Positions 56,436 through 64,000 of a DNA stretch of 64,000 bases are shown piece after piece. The position numbers were made by a program, and so were the translations under genes. The stretch is from assembly GCF_007752535.1 (NCBI RefSeq), contig NZ_CP036427.1, positions 1 through 64,000 on the forward strand, in the 5' to 3' direction. The stretch is from Tautonia plasticadhaerens (GTDB lineage Bacteria > Planctomycetota > Planctomycetia > Isosphaerales > Isosphaeraceae). Each line of letters starts with the position of its first letter. Within the stretch, counting starts at the first letter, position 1. Below the pieces are notes generated by a model. That model had not been told where the DNA came from. It worked only from the letters and a program-made list of their open reading frames with translations, and ran no database searches.

Positions 56436-59400
56436 TCAACCCGGCGGGCGGGCGTCCCAGATGCGGACGGTCAGGTCGAAGCCGGTGGAGGCCAGGAGCT
56501 GGCCGTCGGGGCTGAAGGCGACGTTGAAGGGCCCGGCCGTGTGGCCGCGCAGGGCGAAGACCGGCTCGCGGCGGCCGAGGTCCCAGAGGGTGACAGTTCG
56601 GTCCATGCTGGCCGAGGCCAGGCGGCGGCCGTCGGGGCTGAAGGCGACGTGGTACACGTCCGCGGTGTGGCCCTCCAGGTCGGTGGAGGCGCCCGTCTCC
56701 AGGTCGAAGATCCGGATCGCCTTGCGTTCGTGCGCCCAGTCGCCCACGGCGAGCCGGCGGCCGTCGGGGCTGAAGGCGGGGATCCCATGCAACTCGCCCG
56801 GCCGGTCCAGCAGGGTCCGGATGACCGCGCCGTCCCGGGCGTCCAGGATGTGGAGGAACCCCCTCCCCACCTCCCAGGAGGACGCGACCAGGCGCCTGCC
56901 ATCGGGGGACGGGATGACGTGGGCGAAGCCTGCAAGCTCCGTGTCCCAGTGGCGCTCGCCGGTGGCGATGTCCCAACTGGCGACGGTGCCGTCCTTCGAC
57001 GTCGTGATGAGCGACCGCCCGCCGTGCGCGAAGGTCGCCGGGCCGATCTCCACATCATCCGGCCCGACAATCCGGCCGACCACCCGGTTCGTCCCGGCCT
57101 CTCGGATCGTGATCGCGTGGAAGCCGTTGCGTGAGGCGATCAGCCGGCCCTCTCGATCGAAGAAGGCGACACCGACGTGATCCTCCGCCGTGCCGGCGAC
57201 CGGCCCGGCCGGCTCGCCGATCGGTGCCGGGCCGATCGGCGAGCCGTCGATCGGATCCCAGAGCGTGAACGTGTCGTTCATCGCCTCGGTCGGCGTCTGG
57301 GTGACGATCCGGGAGTGGGGGGAGGTGGGGTCGAAGCCGGTAAGGGCCACCCAGCCGGAGACGGGCTTGACGATCGGACGGCTCGTGACTAGGTCCCACG
57401 ACAGGATCGTCCGGTCGCATCCCCCCGAGATCAGCGCGTCGGACCGGGGGTGCCAGGCCAGGCAGAGGACATACGCGGTGTGCCCCCGGAACTCGTCCAC
57501 GCGAAGGCGGGACGCCACGTCGATCAGGCCGACCGCGTTGGACTCGCTGGCCGAGGCGAGCCATCGGCCGTCGGGGCTGAACGCGAGGTCCTGGATGAAG
57601 CCCCCCTCGCCGGGGACCTCCGCGAGCAGGCGTCGCGACGCGACCTCCCAGAGCCGGGTCGTCCGATCGAACCCGCCCGCCGCGAGGATGGTGCCGTCGG
57701 GGCTGAAGGCCAGGGCGTTGACCCATCGGTCGGGCGCCGGCTCCAGCACGTGGAGTCGCTCGCCGGTCGTCGCGTCGCAGATCTCCACGAACCCGCGCCC
57801 CGCCAGGGCGACGGTCAGCCGGTCGGGGCCGATGGCGACGGCCGTCACGCCGCGGCCGACATCGGCCGCGAACCCCGGCGTCGCCTCCCCCGTGACCAGG
57901 TCGTAGCGGGACGCCCCGCCCGGAGACGGGTCATCCGGGTAGTCCGCGGGGGCATGGCCGACGAGCAGCCATCTCCCCTCGGGATCGATCGCCAGGTCCG
58001 TGGCCCAGGTGCCCTCGGGCGACGGCGCGTCCCAGCGGGTCTCGAGCGTCTCAGCCTCGCAGACGACCACCCGGCCGGTCGGGTCGCCCGCGGCCGGCCT
58101 TGAGGCGTTGCCGAAGCCCACGGCGTAGGCGATGCGGCGGCCGTCGGGGCTGACGGCGACCCGTCGGATCGAGCCCTTGACCTCGATCGATCTCAGGACC
58201 GCCCCCGACCGGGCGTCGCATACCGCGAGCGAGGCCCGGTCGTCGTGGCCCGGCTCGAACTGGTCCCCATCCGCCGAGACGAACCACGAGCCGTCTGGGG
58301 CGAAGGCGAGGCCCATGACGTACTGCTCGGCCTCGCCGAGGGTGCCGGCCGCGAGGTGGCAGAGGCGTCGGACGCAGTGCCATTCGAAGTCGCGCAGGTT
58401 CTCCGTGCAATCATCGAGCAGCTCCCGGGCGCGGGCGACGTTGTTCTGGGTGACCTCGAAGTAGGCGCGGTTGACGAGGTTGACGTAGTTGCCCCAGAGC
58501 AGCTCCTCTTTCTGCCGCTCGACATCCCGACGCAGGCTCACTTCCCGACGCGCCGTCTCCTCGGCCCGCCGGGCCTCCGCCTGCACCCGACGCGTGAGGG
58601 CGAAGGCGACGACGTCGATCGCCACCAGCAGGACGAGGACGGCGGCGGCCATGCCCGCGAGCCACGGGTTGCGTCGGGCCCAGCGCGCCAGCCGCTCGGG
58701 GGCCGGCACGCGCCGGGCGCGGATCGGGCGGCCCTCGAGGAAGCGGCGCAGATCCTCGGCCATCGACCCGGCAGCCGCGTAGCGGTGGGCCGGGTCCCGC
58801 TCGATCGCCTTGTGCACGATCGTCGCCAGGTCGCGCGGCACCGCCGGGTCGAGCCGGCGGAGCCGGGGCGGCCCCTCCTGGGTGATCCGGCGGATAAGGT
58901 CATGCCGGTCGGCGCCCGGGAAGGCCGGGCGGAGGGCGAGCAGCTCGTAGAGCGTCAGGCCCAGGGCATAGACGTCGGCGCGGGCGTCGCAGCGGCCGGC
59001 GAAGCGCTCGGGGGCCATGTAGCGGGGCGTGCCCACGAGGTCGCCGGTGTGCGTCAGGTCGTCGTCGCCGGCCGCCTTGGCCAGGCCGAAGTCGGTCACC
59101 CAGACGCCCCCCCGGGCGTCGAGCAGCAGGTTGCTGGGCTTGATGTCCCGGTGCAGCGTCCCCTGGGCGTGGGCGTAGTCGAGCGCCTCGGCGACCTGCT
59201 CGCCGATCCGGGCGACGCTGCGGGCGTACCGCCGGGCCGACTCGGCGGCCGTCGAGAGGTCAGCCTCGCCCGGCAGGGTGACCGAGGAGGAACCGCCCCC
59301 GCCCCCAGCCGCCTCGGGGGACGCCGCCGTCCTCCCGGCCGCCCCCGATGCCGTCGCCGTCACCCCCGCGGGATCGGGCGACCCGGTCAGCAGCGAGCGG

Positions 59401-60026
59401 GCGACCTCGGCCGCCGACTTCCCCGCCCGGGTGGGCGGCCCGGCGCCGGCCGGCTCGGCGCCGGCCCCCCGCGATCGCAGCCGCTTCAGCTCGTCGAGCA
59501 CCTCGTCCAGCCCCAGGCCGGTGATGAACTGCATGACGTAGTATTGCCGCCCCGCCTCCTCGCCGACGCCGAAGACCGGGACGATGTTGGTGTGGTGCAG
59601 CTTCGCCGCCGAGCGGGCCTCGCGGCGGAACCGCAGGACCTGCTGGGGGTCGGCCTGCGTCGGCGACGCCAGCACCTTCAGGGCGACGCGGCGGCCGAGG
59701 CTCTCCTGCTCGGCCTCGTAGACGACGCCCATGCCACCCCGGCCCACCTCGCGCAGGACTCGGTAGTCGCCCAGCCGCTCCGGCGCCTCCGCCGCCCGGG
59801 CCGGCGCGTCGCCGGTCGGGTCGCCGGCGAGCGAGTCGTCGGCGATGGCGACCTTCTCCATCAGGGCCACGGCCGGGAACACCTCGCGGATCTCGGCGGC
59901 CAGTTCGGGATGGCGCTCGATGTACTCCCGGAGCGGGGGCCGTTCGCCCCGGCGGTAGCGGTCGAGGAACTCCTCGGCCAGCCCCAGCACCGCCGCCGAC
60001 CGCGACTCTGAGCCGGACATCGCCAT
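56436..60026 (-). CDS. Serine/threonine protein kinase with WD40 repeats
   Basis: 1196 residues from 60026 (an ATG at 60020 is equally possible). Residues 1-85 hold a helical region often found ahead of planctomycete kinases ([20 protein letters not shown]). Kinase domain about 88-430: GRGGMG (95-100), VALK with Lys117, HRDIKPSN (292-299), DFG (312-314) and APE (338-340); between strand and catalytic loop there is a ~90-residue Gly/Ala/Ser insert. One transmembrane helix at about 455-477, a coiled coil, then from about 560 to the end a set of WD40 repeats ([52 protein letters not shown]). The kinase is inside and the propeller outside the membrane. The ECF gene 48 bases upstream is in the same operon. 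Confidence 0.93.
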   Translation of the reverse strand: MAMSGSESRSAAVLGLAEEFLDRYRRGERPPLREYIERHPELAAEIREVFPAVALMEKVAIADDSLAGDPTGDAPARAAEAPERLGDYRVLREVGRGGMGVVYEAEQESLGRRVALKVLASPTQADPQQVLRFRREARSAAKLHHTNIVPVFGVGEEAGRQYYVMQFITGLGLDEVLDELKRLRSRGAGAEPAGAGPPTRAGKSAAEVARSLLTGSPDPAGVTATASGAAGRTAASPEAAGGGGGSSSVTLPGEADLSTAAESARRYARSVARIGEQVAEALDYAHAQGTLHRDIKPSNLLLDARGGVWVTDFGLAKAAGDDDLTHTGDLVGTPRYMAPERFAGRCDARADVYALGLTLYELLALRPAFPGADRHDLIRRITQEGPPRLRRLDPAVPRDLATIVHKAIERDPAHRYAAAGSMAEDLRRFLEGRPIRARRVPAPERLARWARRNPWLAGMAAAVLVLLVAIDVVAFALTRRVQAEARRAEETARREVSLRRDVERQKEELLWGNYVNLVNRAYFEVTQNNVARARELLDDCTENLRDFEWHCVRRLCHLAAGTLGEAEQYVMGLAFAPDGSWFVSADGDQFEPGHDDRASLAVCDARSGAVLRSIEVKGSIRRVAVSPDGRRIAYAVGFGNASRPAAGDPTGRVVVCEAETLETRWDAPSPEGTWATDLAIDPEGRWLLVGHAPADYPDDPSPGGASRYDLVTGEATPGFAADVGRGVTAVAIGPDRLTVALAGRGFVEICDATTGERLHVLEPAPDRWVNALAFSPDGTILAAGGFDRTTRLWEVASRRLLAEVPGEGGFIQDLAFSPDGRWLASASESNAVGLIDVASRLRVDEFRGHTAYVLCLAWHPRSDALISGGCDRTILSWDLVTSRPIVKPVSGWVALTGFDPTSPHSRIVTQTPTEAMNDTFTLWDPIDGSPIGPAPIGEPAGPVAGTAEDHVGVAFFDREGRLIASRNGFHAITIREAGTNRVVGRIVGPDDVEIGPATFAHGGRSLITTSKDGTVASWDIATGERHWDTELAGFAHVIPSPDGRRLVASSWEVGRGFLHILDARDGAVIRTLLDRPGELHGIPAFSPDGRRLAVGDWAHERKAIRIFDLETGASTDLEGHTADVYHVAFSPDGRRLASASMDRTVTLWDLGRREPVFALRGHTAGPFNVAFSPDGQLLASTGFDLTVRIWDARPPG

Positions 60027-60074
60027 CGTCGCCTCCTCTACCCGACGGGGCCGATCCCCCGTCGTCTTCGGGCA

Positions 60075-60722
60075 TCAGAACGCATCGAAGCCGGGGATCT
60101 GCTCCAGGATTGCGCGTAGGCGCCTGATCGCCCGGATGTAGCGGCTTCCGGCCCCCGCCTTGGAAAGGCCGAGCACCTTCGCGACCTCCGCCGTGCTGAG
60201 CTGCTCGAAGTGCTTCAGGGCCAGGACCTCGCGGTCGACCATGTCCATGGCGTTGAGCGCCTCCTGCACCAGCAGGCGCGTCTCGGCCTTGATCGCCGCC
60301 TGCGAGGGCGTCGACAGCGTGCCCAGCAGCTGGGCCGCCAACGTGGCGCCGTCGGCCGGGGGCAGGCCGCCGCGGTGCAGGGTGACCTCGCGGTCAGCGT
60401 CGCGCAGCTGCGTGCCCAGGTGGCGGCGGTGCACCTCGGCCAGCTTCAGGGCCGTCAGATGCCGCAGCCAGAGGGACGGCGGCAGCCGAGGCTCCCGGGC
60501 GTACTCGGGCAGCCGGCGGGCGACCTCGGCGAACGCCTCCTGGAGGACGTCCGAGTCGTCGACGCGGCCGGCCAGCCGGCGGCTGAGCCGGAGGCGGACC
60601 ATACGCTTGAGGCGATCGCGGTGCGCGTCGAGCAGGGCGCACAGGGCGGCCTCGTCGCCGGCGGCAGCCCGCCGGACCTGCTCACCGGTCCCGTCGTCGA
60701 TCCCGACGATTTCATCTCCCAT
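60075..60722 (-). CDS. ECF RNA polymerase sigma factor (planctomycete type)
   Basis: 215 residues. Region 2 is ALCALLDAHRDRLKRMVRLR, LAGRVDDSDVLQEAFAEVAR; region 4 is AMDMVDREVLALKHFEQLST and AEVAKVLGLSKAGAGSRYIR. This type, usually next to a membrane Ser/Thr kinase, is regulated by phosphorylation in planctomycetes instead of by an anti-sigma factor, which suits the kinase gene that follows. The ATG at 60722 lies only 3 bases from an ISAzo13-type element, whose end (AAGAGGAT reading toward the gene) supplies the apparent ribosome-binding site. The native promoter has been separated from the gene and the original N-terminus may have differed. Confidence 0.88.
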   Translation of the reverse strand: MGDEIVGIDDGTGEQVRRAAAGDEAALCALLDAHRDRLKRMVRLRLSRRLAGRVDDSDVLQEAFAEVARRLPEYAREPRLPPSLWLRHLTALKLAEVHRRHLGTQLRDADREVTLHRGGLPPADGATLAAQLLGTLSTPSQAAIKAETRLLVQEALNAMDMVDREVLALKHFEQLSTAEVAKVLGLSKAGAGSRYIRAIRRLRAILEQIPGFDAF

Positions 60723-60725
60723 ATC

Positions 60726-62035
60726 CTCTTAGGCACCAGAAAGAAGCTACGTCTTCCGTGGCCTGCCTCGCTTACGAGGGATCTTCACGAACCACTTCTC
60801 AAGCGACGGCAGGCGGATCACCTCGGCCTCCAACGCCTCCATCTCCTCGGGCTTCAGCCTGACCCCCTTGGCGTAGGTCGTCTCCACCAGGCTGACCACC
60901 GGGTGCTTCCGCTTCCAGGTCATCGATCGGGCGAATCCCAACACCGCCTCCACCGAGTCCAGCAGCGACCCGTTCCAGTGCATCTCCAGCACGCCCCAGC
61001 ACCGCTCGATCGGGTTGTACTTGCTGTGGTACGGCGGGTAGTACGCCAACTGCACCACCAGGCGATACTTGCGGGCGAAGGCCACGATCCGCTTGAGGAA
61101 CTGGCTCCGCCGGCTGTGGTTCTCCGGGCCGTTGTCCAGGTTGATCACCAGCGTCTTGACCCGCAGGAACCGCAGGCGGACGCCCTCCCACCATTGCTCC
61201 AGGCGATCGGCGATGAAGTCGCTGGTGACCTTCGACCGGGCCATGTACAGCCACAGGTCGTCGTGCTCGGGCAGGAAGATGCCGAAGGGGGTCAGCGTCG
61301 CCACGGGCTTGAAGTCGTGATCCGCCGCCTTCGTGCCGGTCCGGCTCCGGCCCCGCCGTGAGAAGGGGCCGACATGCACCGTCGCCTTGGCGTCGATCGA
61401 GAGCCGCAGGGTGCCCCTGGCCCGATCCGCCTCGGGGTTGACCGCCTTCAGTTGATCGAAGATGGCATCGGTCTGCGGGACTCTTTTTGGGGGCGGCACT
61501 TGGCCACCCTGGAGAGGCGATAGCCCAGCAGGTTCAGCTTGGTGTTGATGGTCTGCTGGGTGGGCAACTCCTCGTCGGTGTAGCCCTTCGTGGCGATCAA
61601 CTGGCGTCGGACCTCGGCGGCACTGATCCGGGTGAAGAGCCCCTTGGTCTGGAACTTGGGGTCGGCCTGGCTCTGCCCGTCGGCGATGCTGCGGATGTCA
61701 TCGAGGAGTCGGGGCAAGTGCTCCTCGGCGGGCTTGCGACGGCGGGCCGAGAAGGCGTCCACGCAGGTCATGCCCGAGCGGAGTTCGTGCGTGCCCTTGC
61801 GGATGGTCTCCCGGCACCAGCCGAGATGCTCCTGGGCCCAGCGTTGTCCACCCCGCCCCATCGCTGCGACGGTCTTGGCCATGAAGACTCGCTTCGGACT
61901 GCCCTTGAGGGCCTTGGCGGCATCGATGAGGACGGGGATCATCTCGGGGCTGGGCCGCATCTGCGTATCTCCTTGATCTCCTGGTGCGAAGGTCTCAGGA
62001 TACGGAAGAGTTTTGTCCTTTCAATCCCCTTAGAG
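60726..62035 (-). mobile_element. ISAzo13-family element
   Basis: About 1.3 kb around the transposase. Ends are imperfect: CTCTTAGG at 60726-60733 with CCTTAGAG at 62028-62035, and TCTTCCGT 19-20 bases inside each end. No certain target duplication. Inserted directly upstream of the ECF sigma gene. Confidence 0.7.
60747..61960 (-). CDS. ISAzo13-family (Rhodopirellula-type) transposase, in two overlapping frames
   Basis: First frame 61960-61448 (170 residues: MRPSPEMIPVLIDAAKALKG; WAQEHLGWCRETIRKGTHEL; LFTRISAAEVRRQLIATKGY; INTKLNLLGYRLSRVAK). Second frame 61499-60747 (250 residues) with the DDE domain: GTLRLSIDAKATVHVGPFSR (Asp), LRVKTLVINLDNGPENHSRR (Asp) and YYPPYHSKYNPIERCWGVLE (Glu). The two join by a -1 shift at CCCAAAAAGAG near 61487-61492. 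Some related proteins are a single frame, so this is either a mutation or programmed slippage on five A. All catalytic segments are present. Confidence 0.8.
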
Positions 62036-62238
62036 TGAGACCCGGAGCTGATCGTCTCCATGGGTCGGTCGGATTTTCGCACGGGCTCGCCGGGGACGCC
62101 GCTCGGGGCGGCAGACGAGCCGCGGCTCATCCAGCCGCCCGGCCTGGCGTTGCGTCAATCGAGGCAGAAAGTGCAGGCGATTGAGGCGACCGAAGGCCTC
62201 GGCAGTTGCATGGGCATCGGGCCGCCGCATTGGGCTGC

Positions 62239-62694
62239 TCAACGGCCCAGGATCGGCGGCGGCCGGTCGCCGCGCGGCCGGAGCGTCACGTGTCGTTCCG
62301 GGCCATTGAACGTCGCGTTGAAGTACTGCAGGAAGCCGAGGTGACCCCACGACGCCTCGTCCGCCCGACCCCGGTCGAAAGCCACCTTGGCCGACCACCG
62401 CAGTGGACGACCCTTGATGGCCACCTCCACCCCCACCGTCCCGTACTCCAGGACCCGATGGCGACCGCCGGCGTCGACCAGGTTCCCGACGTCGTCGCCC
62501 CGCCGAGCCGCCTCGACCGCCTCGTACACCTCGAACGGCAGCACGCACTCGACGGCACCGGTGTCGAGGATGCCCCACAGGTCCAGCTCGCCGGGCAGGC
62601 CGCGGACCCGGACCAGCACGGCGGGGCGGTAGATGACCGGGGAGGGGTCCGCCGGGGTCGGCTGGGCCTCGAAAGGCTGGTAGCCGAAGCGCAT
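62239..62694 (-). CDS. Retropepsin-like aspartic protease family protein
   Basis: 151 residues starting at 62694, overlapping the previous stop by one base. The segment LDLWGILDTGAVECVLPFEV has the D-T-G of a single-domain (dimeric) aspartic protease, and the flanking strands (AVLVRVRGLPG; HLGFLQYFNATFN) fit the beta-rich fold. The C-terminus RHVTLRPRGDRPPPILGR is short. Members in planctomycetes are small, cytoplasmic and of unknown substrate. Translationally coupled to the gene before it. Confidence 0.78.
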   Translation of the reverse strand: MRFGYQPFEAQPTPADPSPVIYRPAVLVRVRGLPGELDLWGILDTGAVECVLPFEVYEAVEAARRGDDVGNLVDAGGRHRVLEYGTVGVEVAIKGRPLRWSAKVAFDRGRADEASWGHLGFLQYFNATFNGPERHVTLRPRGDRPPPILGR

Positions 62695-62984
62695 CAGCGG
62701 GTCGGGCGCGCGGGCTCGGTTGGGGGGGCCGAGCCGAGACGCTCGAAGGAGACGCGTTCGGAGGTCGCCTCTCCGGCCCGGCGACGGGCCTCGTCGAGGG
62801 TGGTGCCCGAGGCGACGATGCGTCGCCCGTCGGCCGACCAGGCGATCCAGCGGCCGGCCAGCTCGCGCGGGACGGGGGGCCGGGGCCCGGGAGCCGGCGG
62901 GGCATCCGGGTCGCCGGGCGTGTCGGCCACCGGGCGTCGGAGATGATCACCGAGGCTGCGGAGGGCCTCGAGGATGAGGTTCAT
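62694..62984 (-). CDS. Small hypothetical protein (DUF5678-like)
   Basis: 96 residues. A helical start (MNLILEALRSLGDHL), a Pro-rich linker and then ELAGRWIAWSADGRRIVASG, TTLDEARRRAGEATSERVSF, which resembles the short DUF5678 domain (gives W-I-A-W, G-x-x-hh-A-S-G). It overlaps by one base with the retropepsin-like gene and the same pair occurs together in related bacteria, as far as I recall. Function unknown. A pairing of this sort (small domain + small protease) might be a regulatory unit, but I see no evidence for toxin-antitoxin activity. Confidence 0.65.
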   Translation of the reverse strand: MNLILEALRSLGDHLRRPVADTPGDPDAPPAPGPRPPVPRELAGRWIAWSADGRRIVASGTTLDEARRRAGEATSERVSFERLGSAPPTEPARPTR

Positions 62985-63660
62985 GGTCCTGATGCCTCGC
63001 CAGGGCTTCGGATCGACGAGCGTCCCACTATCATCTCCATCCTGGCGTCGAGTCTCCCGGCGGGGCAGGGCCGACGGCCGATCGCCGGGCAGGGCGAGGC
63101 CGATCTCATCACCCTGATCGCTCCGAGCTGGTCGGGCTGCTTGCGAGAAGTGGCAGGGACGTCGGTGGCCGGCGACCGCACCTCCGATCGCGCTGGCGGT
63201 GCGTCTCCTCGGGCTGGAAGCGAGCCGCCCGGGCGCCCCGTTGACGGGGACCTGGGCGGTTCTCCTTGCGCCGTCAGCGGTTTTGTCATCGTGCAGACAG
63301 ATTCAGCACTCCTTGATTCCAGGGCAAAATGAATCGGAGTTGATAAAATCGGCTGATGCGACAGCCCCGATTTCCCTGGGTTTTCAGCCCTTCGGGCCCG
63401 CTTGCGTGGATGGGGGCGGAGGACGCAGCCAGTTCCGGTCAGTCGGCTCACCGGGACAGGGCCCGCCGGCGGGGCAAACCCGAGAGCGGCACTCTGGCTC
63501 GCTCGGAGTGCCCCGGCATCCGAACCCGATTGCCATCGCCGAATCATCTATACAGAAGAGATTGGCTCATGGGGCCGAATCCGTGCCCGGCATCTTGACG
63601 ACCGTTTCCGAAGGCGTTCGCATCGAGGGAGATCCGTCGCATCACGCGGAGGGCCCCGCC
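62985..63660. other. Intergenic region before the terminal transposase
   Basis: 676 bases. The short stretch at 63295-63360 is AT-rich for this replicon (CAAAATGAATCGGAGTTGAT) and may hold a promoter or the left end of the next element. No gene, RNA or repeat was recognised. Confidence 0.35.
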
Positions 63661-64000
63661 ATGGACCTCCCCCTGATCGACTTCCTGGACGAGGACGCCT
63701 GCTACCGCAAGCTGGTCGAACTGCTGCACCCCGGGGGGTTGGCCTGCCCCAGGTGCGGCCGACGGGAGCGGCTGGGCATCCGCAGCCGCCACCGGGAGCC
63801 GGTCCTGGAGTACCAGTGCGGTCATCGCGGCCGGGTCTTCAACGCCTGGACCGGGGCCGCCCTGCAGGGGACGCACCGCCGCCCCGGCCAACTGCTGCTG
63901 ATCCTCCACGGCGTCGCCACGGGCGAGCCCACCGCCCGGATGGCGCGCGAGCCGGGCTGCGACCGCAAGCACCTGCTGGAGCTGCGGCGCCGGCTCCAGG
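63661..64000 (+). CDS. Zinc-ribbon transposase (IS1595-like), truncated by the window end
   Basis: 113 residues visible. MDLPLIDFLDEDACYRKLVE is followed by the zinc ribbon LACPRCGRRERLGIRSRH, then EYQCGHRGRVFNAWTGAALQ (the second Cys with His in place of the usual fourth ligand pair) and HHR-PGQLLLILHGVATGEP, the beginning of the ISXO2-like/IS1595 DDE region. Open to the last base, so the rest of the gene lies outside the window. No terminal repeat was found upstream. Confidence 0.75.
   Translation, partial: MDLPLIDFLDEDACYRKLVELLHPGGLACPRCGRRERLGIRSRHREPVLEYQCGHRGRVFNAWTGAALQGTHRRPGQLLLILHGVATGEPTARMAREPGCDRKHLLELRRRLQ

Noticed and set aside
62239-62984. Toxin-antitoxin module
   Set aside because: Sizes and overlap would fit, but neither protein resembles a known toxin or antitoxin and the protease-type DTG motif points elsewhere.

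Overview
The window looks like part of a large plasmid from a high-GC planctomycete, probably of the Isosphaeraceae type. This is inferred from its genes, because no rRNA or phylogenetic marker is present. It opens with a RepA-type (RPA family) replication initiator whose ATG is base 1, the usual way of numbering a plasmid. ParA and ParB follow, surrounded by four near-identical 15-bp palindromes that I propose as parS. Planctomycete-specific families are frequent: the PSCyt/DUF1592-1588-1585, DUF1549/DUF1553, DUF1552 and DUF1501 proteins, Uma2 nucleases, a kinase fused to WD40 repeats, and the ISAzo13/Rhodopirellula transposase family.

Layout. 1-15 kb: repA, a four-gene operon of secreted c-type cytochrome and Tat-exported partner proteins, a thioredoxin-like protein, and parAB with its palindromes. 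15.6-18.5 kb: a small unknown gene, a DUF4349 lipoprotein, and 1.5 kb of gene-free DNA with three copies of a ~96-nt element whose ends can pair. 18.5-22.5 kb: an ECF sigma factor, its anti-sigma factor and a DUF4252 protein, then a secreted serine hydrolase. 22.8-30.4 kb: a TIM-barrel isomerase, an esterase, a Uma2 nuclease and a second, two-gene DUF1501 + DUF1549/1553 operon. 30.5-38.6 kb: an IS3 remnant, an aldo/keto reductase, and a collinear group of two amidohydrolase-fold proteins, a DegT aminotransferase and a cysteine hydrolase, with a convergent P450.

38.8-53.8 kb is a gene graveyard. One alpha/beta-hydrolase gene is cut into three pieces by several insertion elements, some nested inside one another with readable target duplications. 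Next to it lie two broken glycoside-hydrolase-like genes and the remnant of a LAGLIDADG intein. Nearly every host-type gene here has in-frame stops or frameshifts.

53.8-64 kb returns to intact genes: a cupin with a HisD/HpsN-like dehydrogenase, a Ser/Thr kinase-WD40 protein with an ECF sigma factor, an ISAzo13-type element a few bases upstream of that sigma gene, a retropepsin-like gene pair, and a truncated zinc-ribbon transposase at the window edge.

Working together: the cytochrome/DUF1501-type operons probably handle secreted substrates at the envelope. Two regulatory modules (ECF/anti-sigma/DUF4252 and ECF/kinase-WD40) and the plasmid maintenance block are the other coherent units. Family names come from recognising motifs by eye; no database search was run.
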